A DNA stretch of 64,000 bases from an uncultured Bacilli bacterium (GCA_934085825.1 CAKOHR010000001.1:124001-188000); one strand, 5' to 3'. Positions 1 to 9,067 are shown, counted from the first letter of the stretch. Notes: a model not told the origin generated them from the letters alone. Program-made: numbers and translations.

Positions 1-160
1 ATATCGTGTGGTAAATAAAGAAGTAGACTTTGGACTTGCAAAGGCAGAAGCTGCATTTGTTAAAGGTAATTTTAAAAATAGTTTGGAAAATGCCATTAAT
101 GCCATAAATATTGTGGAACCTGGTATTCATAAAAAACTACTTGAAGAATCACAAAGTTAA
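1..160 (+). CDS. ezrA: Septation ring regulator EzrA, C-terminal end (partial)
   Basis: Only the last 52 codons are present; the frame enters at base 2 and stops at TAA 158-160. The visible tail contains AEAAFVKGNFKNSLENAINA followed by a VEPG motif, resembling the spectrin-like C-terminus of EzrA, a membrane-anchored regulator of FtsZ ring assembly. Context supports this strongly: in Bacillus-type genomes ezrA lies directly before a nifS-like desulfurase and thiI, exactly as here. The next gene follows after 11 bases with its own GGAGG site. The start and the membrane anchor lie outside the window, so the name rests on the tail plus gene order. Confidence 0.72.
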   Translation, partial: YRVVNKEVDFGLAKAEAAFVKGNFKNSLENAINAINIVEPGIHKKLLEESQS

Positions 161-171
161 GGAGGAAAATA

Positions 172-1299
172 ATGATATATTTAGATTATAGTGCTACAAC
201 ACCTGTTGATATTAGTGTTTTTGATACCCTTTCAAATGTTACTAAAAATTTTGCTGGAAATGCTAATTCTATTCATAGTTTAGGACAAAAATCTAGTGCG
301 TTACTAGAAAGTGCTACGAAACAAATTGCTGATATATTTGGAGTAAATGCTAGTGAAATAGTTTATACAAGTGGAGCAACAGAAGCAAATAATATGGCTT
401 TAATTGGAGCAGCCCTTGCTAATCATAAAAAAGGGAAACATATTATTGTTTCAAAACTAGAACATCCATCGATATATGCTATATGTGATTATTTGAAAAC
501 AATGGGATTTGAAATAAGTTACGTTAATAATGATAAAGAAGGTTTAATTGATTTTGATGATTTAAAAGAAAAGGTTAGAGAAGATACAATTTTGGTTAGT
601 ATTTGTGCTGTTAATTCTGAAATTGGAGTAAGACAACCATTAAAGATGATTAGACAAATAATAAAGAAAGAAAACATGGGAACAATTTTTCATTCTGATA
701 TGACACAAGCTATTGGTAAAGTTAGTGTTAATATGCATGATGTTGACCTTGCTAGCATGTCTGGACATAAAATATTTGGGCCTAAAGGAATTGGTTTTCT
801 ATATAAAAGTAGTATGGTTAAAATAACACCACTTATATATGGAAGTGGTAAAAGTAATGATTTAAAACCAGGAACACCACCACTTCCTTTAATTGCAGCT
901 TTATCAAAAGCTATTAGACTTGCAAATGATGGTTTAGAGAAAAAAGAAAGATTTGTAAGTTTACTTAATGATAAAATAACTTCTAGTTTAAGTAAATATC
1001 CAAATATTATTATAAATAAAACTAAATATAGTATTCCTCAGATATTAAATATTAGCCTTATGGATGTTATGCCGGAAGTTATGGTGCATGCTTTAGATAA
1101 ACATGAAATATATGTAAGTACTAATACAGCTTGTTCCAGCGGAGATATATCTAATAGTGTTATAGCTATTTATAATGATGTAAATAGAGCAAAACATACT
1201 TTAAGAATTAGTTTATCTTATGTAACAACAACTGAGGAAGTAAATAGATTTTTGGAAATATTTAAAGAAGAATACGAAAACTTAAGTAATTTAAAATGA
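172..1299 (+). CDS. nifS: Cysteine desulfurase (NifS/IscS family)
   Basis: PLP-dependent enzyme that takes sulfur from L-cysteine as a protein persulfide. The 375-residue protein has the family layout: N-terminal YLDYSATTP, GATEANN near residue 68, the PLP lysine K200 in SGHKIFGPKG, and the mobile active-site cysteine in NTACSSGD near residue 325. The start ATG follows an AAGGAGG site. In Bacillus the copy between ezrA and thiI (NifZ) is the dedicated sulfur donor for ThiI, so the likely role here is feeding 4-thiouridine synthesis in tRNA. An intrinsic terminator follows, so thiI has a separate transcript or is reached by read-through. Confidence 0.95.
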   Translation: MIYLDYSATTPVDISVFDTLSNVTKNFAGNANSIHSLGQKSSALLESATKQIADIFGVNASEIVYTSGATEANNMALIGAALANHKKGKHIIVSKLEHPSIYAICDYLKTMGFEISYVNNDKEGLIDFDDLKEKVREDTILVSICAVNSEIGVRQPLKMIRQIIKKENMGTIFHSDMTQAIGKVSVNMHDVDLASMSGHKIFGPKGIGFLYKSSMVKITPLIYGSGKSNDLKPGTPPLPLIAALSKAIRLANDGLEKKERFVSLLNDKITSSLSKYPNIIINKTKYSIPQILNISLMDVMPEVMVHALDKHEIYVSTNTACSSGDISNSVIAIYNDVNRAKHTLRISLSYVTTTEEVNRFLEIFKEEYENLSNLK

Positions 1300-1300
1300 G

Positions 1301-1326
1301 CTATTCAAAAAAGAATAGTCTTTTTT
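1301..1326 (+). terminator. Intrinsic terminator after nifS
   Basis: Stem CTATTC (1301-1306) pairs with GAATAG (1313-1318) around a six-A loop, followed by TC and a run of six T. It begins directly after the nifS stop. Confidence 0.75.
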
Positions 1327-1365
1327 AATGTTTTGTGTTAAAATACGTAAGGAAAGAGGTGTGCT

Positions 1366-2550
1366 ATGAAAAAACTAATTATTATAAAGTATGGTGAACT
1401 AAGCACTAAAAAAGATAATAAAAACTTTTTTATAAGTAAACTAAAAAATAATATTGAAGTTACTTTAAAAGATATTAACCATAATACTTATTATGATTTT
1501 GGTAGAATGTTTATTGAAACTGATGATTTTGATGAAGTAATAAAACATTTAGAAAATGTCTTTGGAATACAAGAGCTTTTAGTGGGTTATACATCAAATA
1601 ATTTAGAAATAGATGATATTAAAAATGATGTTTTAAATTTAGTAAGTAGTAAAAAATTTAAAACGTTTAAGGTTGTGACTAAAAGAAGTAATAAAAGTTA
1701 TCCCATAAATTCAATGGAAATAAGCAAAATAGTAGGTGGACATTTACTAAAAAATATTAGTGATATAAAAGTTGATGTTCATAATCCTGAGCTTACAGTA
1801 AATATTGAAATAAGAAATGAAGAAGTACTTTTTTATTTTGAAGGTATTAAAGGATTAGGTGGCTATCCAGTTGGAACACTTGGTAAAGGATTACTTATGC
1901 TAAGTGGTGGAATAGATTCACCAGTTGCGGGTTTCCTTGCTATCAAACGTGGTGTTAAACTCGAAGCAATTTATTTTGAAAGTCCACCTCATACCAGTGA
2001 TGCTGCGAAAGATAAAGTTTTAAAGCTTGCTAGAGTTTTAGCTAAATATAATACGGAAGTAAAGGTACATGTAATTAACTTTACAGAAATACAAGAAACT
2101 ATACTTAAGAATATACCTCATGAATATTTAATTACTATAATGAGAAGAATGATGTATAGAATAAGTGCTATTATTGCAAATGAAAATAAATGTAATATTT
2201 TGGTAAATGGTGAATCAATTGGTCAAGTTGCAAGTCAAACTTTAACTAGCATGAGAGCTATAAATGAAGTAGTTAAGATGCCAGTTATAAGACCAGTTGC
2301 ATGTTTTGATAAACTAGAAATAATTGATATTTCAAAGAAAATTGGTACATATGATATATCAACACTTCCTTTTGAAGATTGTTGTACAGTATTTGTACCT
2401 AAACATCCAGTTATAAATCCGAGTCCAGCACTATGTGAAGAGTATGAAGCATTGATACCATATAAAGAATTAATTTATAAAGCAATAAAAGGACATACTA
2501 CGATAAAAGTTGGTATAAAAGAAGAAAATAAATTTAGCGATTTGTTATAA
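1366..2550 (+). CDS. thiI: tRNA 4-thiouridine synthase ThiI
   Basis: Adenylates U8 of tRNA and exchanges oxygen for sulfur; in many bacteria it also passes sulfur to the thiazole moiety of thiamin. The 394-residue protein has an N-terminal ferredoxin-like/THUMP region (about 1-165) and a PP-loop ATP pyrophosphatase domain with SGGIDS at 180-185. Two cysteines, C339-C340 in the DCCTVF segment, are the conserved catalytic site region. It lacks the C-terminal rhodanese domain of the E. coli protein, as in Bacillus, which fits a dedicated NifS partner upstream. The start ATG follows AAAGAGG. Confidence 0.95.
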   Translation: MKKLIIIKYGELSTKKDNKNFFISKLKNNIEVTLKDINHNTYYDFGRMFIETDDFDEVIKHLENVFGIQELLVGYTSNNLEIDDIKNDVLNLVSSKKFKTFKVVTKRSNKSYPINSMEISKIVGGHLLKNISDIKVDVHNPELTVNIEIRNEEVLFYFEGIKGLGGYPVGTLGKGLLMLSGGIDSPVAGFLAIKRGVKLEAIYFESPPHTSDAAKDKVLKLARVLAKYNTEVKVHVINFTEIQETILKNIPHEYLITIMRRMMYRISAIIANENKCNILVNGESIGQVASQTLTSMRAINEVVKMPVIRPVACFDKLEIIDISKKIGTYDISTLPFEDCCTVFVPKHPVINPSPALCEEYEALIPYKELIYKAIKGHTTIKVGIKEENKFSDLL

Positions 2551-2589
2551 TTTTAAAAAAAATAAACATAATATTATTAGGTGATATTT

Positions 2590-2790
2590 ATGTTTAAGAT
2601 GAGTGATTACTACTATAAAGGTTATGATATTGAAAGTAAAAGTAGATTAGAAAAAATTAGAATGGAATATTCTAATCCTTATGGATATAATTTAGAAAGT
2701 AATCAAAGAAGAGTAGTGGATATAGATTCAAATGTAACTCATACTAATCAGAATATGGTTAAAAATAGGGAATATAAAGCAGAAAAATAG
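2590..2790 (+). CDS. Small hypothetical protein (66 aa)
   Basis: Hydrophilic protein rich in Tyr, Asn, Arg and Lys, beginning MFKMSDYYYKGYD, with no membrane segment and no family I recognise. The ATG at 2590 is preferred over the upstream GTG at 2581 because AGGTGAT (2579-2585) then sits at normal Shine-Dalgarno spacing. It has its own strong terminator directly after the stop, which together with the ribosome site argues for a real gene. Function unknown. Confidence 0.55.
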   Translation: MFKMSDYYYKGYDIESKSRLEKIRMEYSNPYGYNLESNQRRVVDIDSNVTHTNQNMVKNREYKAEK

Positions 2791-2822
2791 GCAAAGATAT
2801 TGAAAGATATTTTTGCTTTTTT
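2791..2822 (+). terminator. Intrinsic terminator
   Basis: Stem GCAAAGATAT pairs with ATATTTTTGC (one wobble), followed by a T run ending about 2822. Confidence 0.8.
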
Positions 2823-3172
2823 AGTGGATTTTAAAATTGTACTATATATATGAAGCAAAGTATTAATTTGTGGCTAAATGTATGTTAAAATTTAACTATA
2901 AAAAAACAAGGAAAGAATTATTTTATAACTTAATAAAAGAAGATATGTAGTTGTGGAAAAGAAATTAAAATTTTCTAAAAATTTTTTCACTAAGGTTAGA
3001 CCACATGCAATAAAAGAAGATAAGATAGATAATATTTCTTTTAAATGGCCTAAAAGTGTTATGGCTGGCAATGAAAAAGCAATATTATATTCAGTTAAAT
3101 ATAAAAATAAAGGAAAAATGTTGGATAATATATATAATTAATTTTGTAATATTTTTTTATATTTTTAACATT
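2823..3172 (+). other. Decayed intergenic stretch with two short ORF remnants
   Basis: About 350 bases without a convincing gene. It holds a 22-codon ORF (2882-2950) and, two bases later, a GTG-started 62-codon ORF (2953-3141). The second encodes FFTKVRPHAIKEDKIDN and KSVMAGNEKAILYSVKYK and looks protein-like. Neither has a good ribosome-binding site. They may be remnants of one gene broken by mutation; I cannot name a family. A small functional gene at 2953-3141 cannot be excluded. Confidence 0.35.
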
Positions 3173-3256
3173 ATTCCTTTGAAAAAAACTCTCACTATAG
3201 TGAATATTCCTTTGAAAAAATCCTTTGATACAGAAAATATTCCTTTGAAAAAATCT
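3173..3256 (+). repeat. Three direct repeats with exact 33-bp period
   Basis: The 15-base core ATTCCTTTGAAAAAA begins at 3173, 3206 and 3239, giving two exact 33-bp periods (about three helical turns). The 18-base spacers between cores differ. The array ends just before the promoter of the downstream ATPase gene, so the cores face the same side of the helix upstream of the -35 box. Regulator binding is inferred; a decayed tandem repeat of 11 codons is the alternative. Confidence 0.7.
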
Positions 3257-3274
3257 TTTTTGACAAAAAAAACG

Positions 3275-3303
3275 TGGACATTTTACCTGAAAAATGCTAT
3301 TAT
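3275..3303 (+). promoter_or_regulatory. Predicted sigma-A promoter of the DUF4143 ATPase gene
   Basis: -35 TGGACA (3275-3280), 17-bp spacer, -10 TATTAT (3298-3303). The -10 box is about 24 bases upstream of the chosen start codon. Confidence 0.55.
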
Positions 3304-3326
3304 ATTGTTGAGGATGGTGATTGTCT

Positions 3327-4625
3327 GTGTTAAAAAGAAAAGTTGTTAGTGAACTTATAGATTGGAAAAATAATCATAAAAATAAGTGTTTATTAGTAAT
3401 TGGTGCTAGGCAAATAGGAAAAACTTTTATAATTAGGGAATTCGCAAAAGAAAATTATGATTCTTTTTACGAAATAAATTTTCTTGAAAATGAAAAACAA
3501 AAAGAAATATTTAAAGATGATTTAAGTGTGGATAACATTATAAAAGAAATTTCATTAAGAATACCAACCTTTAAAGTTGCTGATGGAAAAACATTGCTGT
3601 TTTTAGACGAAATTCAAGAGTGTCCTCAGGCAATTACAGCCTTAAAATTTTTAGCTCAAGATAAAAGATTTGACTGTATTGCTTCAGGTTCTATGTTAGG
3701 TATGGCTTATAAGAGAACATCTTCTTTCCCAGTGGGATACATAGATAGAATATATATGAACTCGCTTGATTTTGAAGAATTTTTATGGGCAAAAGGTGTA
3801 ACTGATGAAACAATTAATTATATTAAAGAATTTTATGATAATAAAAAACAAGTTAATATGTTTGCTCATAATGGAATGCACGAATTATTTAGAGAGTATA
3901 TCGTACTCGGAGGCATGCCTGAAGTTATAAATGAATTTTTATCATCTAATAATTTTAACGTAGCTTTAAACATTCAAAAAGAAATATTGGATGGATATAG
4001 GGATGATATTATAAAATATGCCCCAGCAGATGAAAAAGTAAAAATAAGGGCTTGTTTTGATAGCATACCAGTTCAACTTGCTAAAGATAATAAAAAGTTT
4101 AAATATAATTTGGTACAAAAAAAGGCGGATAAAAGCAAATTATTTAATTCTTTAGAGTGGCTATATGATGCAGGGATAATTAATTTCTGTTATAATTTAA
4201 GAAATCCTGAAGCTCCGTTGGAAGGAAATAAAATAATTGATTCTTTTAAAGTATATATGAAAGATACTGGACTTTTAATGGCTATGATGGATGAAGGTTC
4301 GCAACTAGAAATTATAAATGGAAATTTGGGTATATACAAGGGAGCAATTTACGAAAATATTATTGCAGATGTTTTTACTAAATCTGGTAAAAAATTATAT
4401 TATTTTGAAAAAAACTCAACTTTGGAAATAGATTTCTTTATTAGATATAATAATGAAGTAACCGCGGTAGAAGTTAAATCTGCGGATAATACTAAATCAA
4501 AGTCATTAAATTCAATTATGAATAATTATGGGGTTAAACAAGGTATTAAATTGTCTACTAAAAATATAGGATATGATAGTAATGGAGTCTTAAGCTTACC
4601 ACTTTATATGAGTATGTTTTTATAA
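3327..4625 (+). CDS. AAA ATPase with C-terminal DUF4143 domain
   Basis: Member of the widespread bacterial and archaeal family of stand-alone ATPases with a DUF4143 tail; its cellular role is unknown. Walker A GARQIGKT lies at about residues 26-33 and Walker B LLFLDE ends at D94-E95. The C-terminal part contains LEIDFFIRYNNEVTAVEVK, with the spaced acidic residues and EVK of a restriction-endonuclease-like fold. GTG 3327 is preferred over TTG 3321 because GGTGA (3316-3320) then has a 6-base spacer. The protein is 432 residues, normal for the family. These genes often lie alone and are patchily distributed; it sits here beside decayed DNA, suggesting acquisition. Confidence 0.85.
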   Translation: MLKRKVVSELIDWKNNHKNKCLLVIGARQIGKTFIIREFAKENYDSFYEINFLENEKQKEIFKDDLSVDNIIKEISLRIPTFKVADGKTLLFLDEIQECPQAITALKFLAQDKRFDCIASGSMLGMAYKRTSSFPVGYIDRIYMNSLDFEEFLWAKGVTDETINYIKEFYDNKKQVNMFAHNGMHELFREYIVLGGMPEVINEFLSSNNFNVALNIQKEILDGYRDDIIKYAPADEKVKIRACFDSIPVQLAKDNKKFKYNLVQKKADKSKLFNSLEWLYDAGIINFCYNLRNPEAPLEGNKIIDSFKVYMKDTGLLMAMMDEGSQLEIINGNLGIYKGAIYENIIADVFTKSGKKLYYFEKNSTLEIDFFIRYNNEVTAVEVKSADNTKSKSLNSIMNNYGVKQGIKLSTKNIGYDSNGVLSLPLYMSMFL

Positions 4626-4671
4626 GAAAATAAACGTGATAATGTGAAGAATCTTTTAAGCTAAAATAAAA

Positions 4672-4700
4672 TTGAAAAAAATAGAAAAATATGCTATACT
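4672..4700 (+). promoter_or_regulatory. Predicted sigma-A promoter before the FtsK-like gene
   Basis: -35 TTGAAA (4672-4677), 17-bp spacer, -10 TATACT (4695-4700). Confidence 0.65.
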
Positions 4701-4721
4701 CTCATTAAAAGAGGTATGGGA

Positions 4722-6389
4722 ATGAAGTTAAGAGTTAATTTAAAAAATAATGAAGTAGAGTATGATAATTTTGATAAAAATGATGTACAAAGAATAATTA
4801 TAAATCGCATAAAACTTTATAGATTAATACAAATTTTAACTAATATATTCATGTGTTTAGTTGTTTTATCTGGCATAAATGATACTTTTGCTACTATTTT
4901 TATTTATGCTTTAATTATAAGAATTGTTAGTTTTCTATTAATTAAATTAAATCTTATTTATGATATGGACCTTATAAACATCAATAAATATTTTATAATT
5001 TTGGAGATTTTAAAGAAAATAAGAAAAGCAAATAAAATATGGTTTTCTGCTGATGGGACTGTTGGTAAAAGAAATATTGATAGAGTATATCTTGATATAA
5101 AAGATTCTTCTTCTTTTATTGAAAGTAATATAGGTTTATATTATATTCCATTAGTTACTAAAAAACTAATTATCTTGCCTGATAAATTATTATATATCAA
5201 TAACAATCAGTATAGATATATTAATTATGAAGATTTAGAAATAGGATTATATACTGTTAAAGTACTAGAGAATAAACTTGAGTATGTAGATAGTGAATTA
5301 ATATCTAATGATGATGATAATAAGTACTTATATGGTAAAATTAGTATTAAGAATATAGATTTAGATATTTATGTATCAAATTATCATCTTTTATATAATA
5401 TAAGTGAGTTAATAAGTAGATATAAATATATTGCTCATAATGAAGAGAAAGTTGTAGAAATTTTTGATAAATTAGAAAATGTTAAAAAAACTCAAGAAAA
5501 AGAAAAACAAATAGACAATAAGAAAAATGACACGGAAAATACTAATTTTGAATTAACCTTGGGAAAAGAGTATAAAGTACCAACTTTGGAAGTGTTAAAA
5601 AATCAAGGATCATTTAATGTTAAACCATTTATAAAAGAAATTAAAAAACAAAAAGAAACCATGATACCTATCGGTTTAAAAGAAAATGGTGATCTTCATT
5701 TCCAAAGAGTAAGTGAGATAAAAAGTTTTTTAATAGCTGGTACTGTTATGGCTGGAAAAACAACATATCTAAAAACAATTATTGATACAATTTTAATGAC
5801 TAGAAAACCAAATGAAGTAAGACTTTTACTATATTCTAATGCTTTAGATTTAAGCGAATATAATGGAATTGTCCATTTAATAATGCCGGTGTGTAGTAAA
5901 GTGAATTTGCTAGGTATTAATTTATGTAAAGTTGCTAAAGAAATTGATAAAAGAGTTGGTATATTAGAAAAATCTGGAAAAAGAAATGTCATTGCATATA
6001 ATAAAGACGTAACAGATTATAAAATGGCTGATATTATAGTTATAATTGATGATCAGAGTAATTCTATTTTAAATGAAATGGTTAGAAATCGAATTGAATA
6101 TATTTCTGTGAATGGCCCTAGAGTAGGTGTTTATATGATTGTTGCAACTAATCCAATTTTAAATAATCAAACATTTAGTAGATATTATTTTTCATCTAGG
6201 TTGAGTTTTAGAGTTAATACTAAAGAGATATCTAACTTTGTTATTGGGGATATTAAAGCTAGATACTTATCTAAACCAGGAAGTGCTTATTACATTTCTA
6301 ATTTTAATACAATTGCTACATATTTTGAAGTTCCTTTTATAAGTGATAGTGATAGTACAAATATAATAAATTATTGGAAAAATATTTGA
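4722..6389 (+). CDS. Divergent membrane-anchored FtsK/SpoIIIE-like ATPase
   Basis: Encodes 555 residues: two probable membrane helices (about residues 24-75), a linker with a charged Lys/Glu stretch near 250-275, and a C-terminal domain resembling the FtsK/SpoIIIE motor. Walker A GTVMAGKT with K346 is intact. The expected DPK and DE(L/F)AD motifs are replaced: the Walker B strand reads VIIDDQSN (D443-D444). The following segment, RVGVYMIVATNP, aligns with the GIHLILATQRP region. No DNA-reading gamma winged helix follows. A DNA-translocating or export motor role is inferred; FtsK-like ATPases of mobile elements and type VII secretion are related alternatives. ATG 4722 is chosen over 4716 because GAGGT sits 6 bases upstream. 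Confidence 0.7.
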   Translation: MKLRVNLKNNEVEYDNFDKNDVQRIIINRIKLYRLIQILTNIFMCLVVLSGINDTFATIFIYALIIRIVSFLLIKLNLIYDMDLININKYFIILEILKKIRKANKIWFSADGTVGKRNIDRVYLDIKDSSSFIESNIGLYYIPLVTKKLIILPDKLLYINNNQYRYINYEDLEIGLYTVKVLENKLEYVDSELISNDDDNKYLYGKISIKNIDLDIYVSNYHLLYNISELISRYKYIAHNEEKVVEIFDKLENVKKTQEKEKQIDNKKNDTENTNFELTLGKEYKVPTLEVLKNQGSFNVKPFIKEIKKQKETMIPIGLKENGDLHFQRVSEIKSFLIAGTVMAGKTTYLKTIIDTILMTRKPNEVRLLLYSNALDLSEYNGIVHLIMPVCSKVNLLGINLCKVAKEIDKRVGILEKSGKRNVIAYNKDVTDYKMADIIVIIDDQSNSILNEMVRNRIEYISVNGPRVGVYMIVATNPILNNQTFSRYYFSSRLSFRVNTKEISNFVIGDIKARYLSKPGSAYYISNFNTIATYFEVPFISDSDSTNIINYWKNI

Positions 6390-6410
6390 TAATTTAATCG
6401 TTATTGATGT

Positions 6411-6443
6411 AAAAAAGAAAAAACAAATTTTGTTTTTCTTTTA
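6411..6443 (+). terminator. Intrinsic terminator
   Basis: A-rich arm AAAAGAAAAAACAAA pairs with TTTGTTTTTCTTTT; the T-rich 3' arm serves as the tail. It separates the FtsK-like gene from tagO. Confidence 0.6.
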
Positions 6444-6489
6444 TTTTCATAAAATTTAGTTTATAATAATAGTACAAAGGAAAGATAAT

Positions 6490-7539
6490 ATGAATTTAGT
6501 TGTAAATGATCATACTGTATTTATAATTGTTTTAGTTACTTTTTTAACAAGTTTGTTATTAGTGCCAATTGTAAAAAAGATTGCTATTCATATAAACGCT
6601 ATGGATGAACCGAATGAAAGAAAAATACATAAAGTTCCAATGCCTAGATTAGGTGGCCTTGCTATATATTTATCATTCTTGCTAGGATATATATTATATG
6701 GTGAAATAAATACTCAGATGATTTCTATCTTGATAGCAAGTTTTTTACTTATTATTGTAGGAATATTTGATGATATAAAATCTGTGCCTGCTAGATATAA
6801 ACTTTTAGTTCAAATTATTGCGGCTTCGATAGTAGTTATATATGGTAAATTAAGCTTTACAGAAATATCATTTTTGGGTTGGAAATTTTATTTTAATTCC
6901 GTGATAAATAATATAATAGCTATAGCATTTATTGTTGGTATAACTAATGCTATTAACTTAATAGATGGATTAGATGGATTAGCTAGTGGAATAAGTGCTA
7001 TATATTTTTTAACAATAGCTATTATCGCTATAATACTTAATCGTTTAGGTGGTTTAGATATTATATTATCACTCATTATGCTTGGAGCAACACTTGGATT
7101 TTTATTTCATAATTTTCCACCTGCTAAAATATTTATGGGTGATACAGGGAGCTTATTTTTAGGTTTTATGATTTCTATAATCGCTTTACTTGGTTATAAA
7201 GTTACAACTTTTACTTCCTTAGTTGTGCCAATTGTGGTACTTGCTATTCCAATATTCGATACGGCTTTTGCAATATTTAGAAGACTTTTAAAGGGACAAA
7301 ATATTGCTGTTGCTGATAAAGAACATTTTCATCATCAACTTTTAAAGATGAAATATAGTCCAGTAGCAAGTATATTAATTATTTATGCAATAGATATATC
7401 TTTTGCTGCAATATCAATATTTTACACACTGGGTGATAATCAAATTGCTATTGCAATTTATATTGTATTAATGATTTTATTACTTTTTATAGTTTTAAAA
7501 ACTGATATATTATTTGAACATAAAAAAAATAAGAGGTAA
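6490..7539 (+). CDS. tagO: Undecaprenyl-phosphate GlcNAc-1-phosphate transferase (TagO/WecA family)
   Basis: Transfers a sugar 1-phosphate from its UDP form to undecaprenyl phosphate, the first membrane step of wall teichoic acid or similar glycans. It is a 349-residue polytopic protein with about ten helices. The family motifs are all present: IHKVPMPRLGG near 46-56, the Mg-binding aspartates D94-D95, NLIDGLDGLASG at 156-167, FMGDTGS near 215-221, and the cytoplasmic HFHH at 279-282. It opens the surface-polysaccharide locus, whose last enzyme (24364-25086) is the TagA type that acts on the TagO product. Start ATG follows AAAGGAAAG. Confidence 0.93.
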   Translation: MNLVVNDHTVFIIVLVTFLTSLLLVPIVKKIAIHINAMDEPNERKIHKVPMPRLGGLAIYLSFLLGYILYGEINTQMISILIASFLLIIVGIFDDIKSVPARYKLLVQIIAASIVVIYGKLSFTEISFLGWKFYFNSVINNIIAIAFIVGITNAINLIDGLDGLASGISAIYFLTIAIIAIILNRLGGLDIILSLIMLGATLGFLFHNFPPAKIFMGDTGSLFLGFMISIIALLGYKVTTFTSLVVPIVVLAIPIFDTAFAIFRRLLKGQNIAVADKEHFHHQLLKMKYSPVASILIIYAIDISFAAISIFYTLGDNQIAIAIYIVLMILLLFIVLKTDILFEHKKNKR

Positions 7540-7545
7540 GCTGTT

Positions 7546-9009
7546 ATGAAAAAAGAAAAATTAGATGCTAAAAAATTATTAGAAAATTTTACAACTATTT
7601 TCCTTTTTTTTATGCCATTATTTAGTACAACATTTTTTTATAATAAAATTGTTACATTAATTCAAATTGTATGGGTATTTTTATTATTAATTTTAACTTT
7701 GTTTGTTTATAAAAAATCTAGAAAAAATATTAAATGGTTAGTACTTTACTATTTTGTTTGTTTAGGATATTTAGTTGTTAGTTATTATCATCAATTATCT
7801 TTTAAAAGTCTATTACCTGATAATTATGATTTCAATATTATAAGTGAATCTTTAACTATATTAAAATTGGTTACCCCAATTACATTTATATATACGTTAT
7901 ATTATTTACGTATACCTTTTAAAAAATATATGCTTATTTTAAAGGTATGGGTATTTTTATTTGCTGGTTCTATCGTAATAACTAACATATTTAAAATAAG
8001 CCTAGGTTCTTATAGTGACTCTTTTATAACAAAAAATATATTTGAATGGAATAAGTATAATTATTATAAATTTACAGCAAGTAAAGGTTATTTTATGTAT
8101 GCAAATCAAATATCTGCTTTGTCTATACTTTTTCTGTTAATTTTTATTTATGATTATATCTATACTAGTAAAAAAAGCATTGTTTATATAATATTAATTG
8201 GACTTTCAATGCTTATGATTGGAACCAGGGTTTCTACTTTAGGGGGATTACTAACGTTTATATTTGCATTAATATTTTATTTCCTAATTGAAATTTTACG
8301 AAAGGGCACTATAAGACGAAGAATTTTTGTACTTCCAATTTTGATAATTTGCTGGATACTAATATTACCTGTTTCTCCATATAGTAATAGAAATGTAGAA
8401 CTTCATATAAATGATAATAATGAAAATCAAGTCATTGATGAAGAGAGTGATAATATTGATAATAGTGCTTCTATAAATAATCAAACTAGTTTTAGTAAAA
8501 TAGATTATGTTTATAATAATTATAATAAAGATTATTTACCTAAAATATTTTTTGAAGAATATTATCCAATTAAGTATGATACTGATTTTTGGTATGAATT
8601 TGTTAAAAATAATAGTATAGATAAAATAAATTATAGATATGTGGAAAAAAGTATTATAAGAAGAGTGATTCATATAAATAATAGTAAATTAGATAAATAT
8701 ATAGGTATAAGTAATACAAGAATACAAAAAATTGTTAATATAGAAAGTGACTTTATATTACATTATTATGCTTTTGGGATCATAGGTAGTGTTATTTTGT
8801 TAATTCTGTATGCAATACTTGTTATATATTCTTTTGCTATTTTTATAAAAAAACAAAACTATTATACTTTTGTTATGTTAACGTGTGTTGTATTATTTTT
8901 ATTTTCTGCAATATTAACTGGTAACATAATTAATTCAATTAATACAATATTGCCATTTATTTTTATAGTAAGTGGTCTTATTTACAAAGATAATAAGGAA
9001 ATTAGCTAA
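7546..9009 (+). CDS. O-antigen ligase/polymerase-like membrane protein
   Basis: 487-residue polytopic protein with about ten hydrophobic helices and one large extracytoplasmic segment (about residues 282-400) rich in Asn, Asp and Tyr. Near residue 223 it has GTRVSTLGG, followed by a long hydrophobic run, reminiscent of the O-antigen ligase (Wzy/WaaL) fold. It lies 6 bases after tagO and is probably co-transcribed. By family and position it would join or polymerise lipid-linked glycans outside the membrane. The substrate is unknown, and the family assignment rests on topology and weak motifs. Confidence 0.65.
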   Translation: MKKEKLDAKKLLENFTTIFLFFMPLFSTTFFYNKIVTLIQIVWVFLLLILTLFVYKKSRKNIKWLVLYYFVCLGYLVVSYYHQLSFKSLLPDNYDFNIISESLTILKLVTPITFIYTLYYLRIPFKKYMLILKVWVFLFAGSIVITNIFKISLGSYSDSFITKNIFEWNKYNYYKFTASKGYFMYANQISALSILFLLIFIYDYIYTSKKSIVYIILIGLSMLMIGTRVSTLGGLLTFIFALIFYFLIEILRKGTIRRRIFVLPILIICWILILPVSPYSNRNVELHINDNNENQVIDEESDNIDNSASINNQTSFSKIDYVYNNYNKDYLPKIFFEEYYPIKYDTDFWYEFVKNNSIDKINYRYVEKSIIRRVIHINNSKLDKYIGISNTRIQKIVNIESDFILHYYAFGIIGSVILLILYAILVIYSFAIFIKKQNYYTFVMLTCVVLFLFSAILTGNIINSINTILPFIFIVSGLIYKDNKEIS

Positions 9010-9014
9010 GAAAG

Positions 9015-9045
9015 GTTGATATTTATCGACTTTTTTTGTTATAAT
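9015..9045 (+). promoter_or_regulatory. Fused terminator and promoter between ligase-like gene and ABC exporter
   Basis: A hairpin (GTTGATA 9015-9021 with TATCGAC 9024-9030) plus seven T forms a terminator. The same bases supply the -35 TTGATA (9016-9021), and the -10 TATAAT (9040-9045) follows with an 18-bp spacer. The downstream start codon is at 9068 after AAAGGA. Confidence 0.65.
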
Positions 9046-9067
9046 ATCAATTGAAAGGATTATTGAT

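Noticed and set aside
1297..1299. Mycoplasma-type code with TGA as Trp
   Set aside because: TGA ends nifS and mreD at sensible positions with downstream genes correctly spaced, and conserved Trp positions use TGG.
3173..3256. Possible CRISPR array
   Set aside because: Only three 15-base cores with 18-base A+T-rich spacers and no cas genes; too short and simple.
3056..3349. ORF of 97 codons reading three IPLKKS-type peptide repeats
   Set aside because: No ribosome site; it overlaps the predicted promoter and start of the ATPase gene, and the repeats are better read as a 33-bp DNA repeat. An old coding origin cannot be fully excluded.
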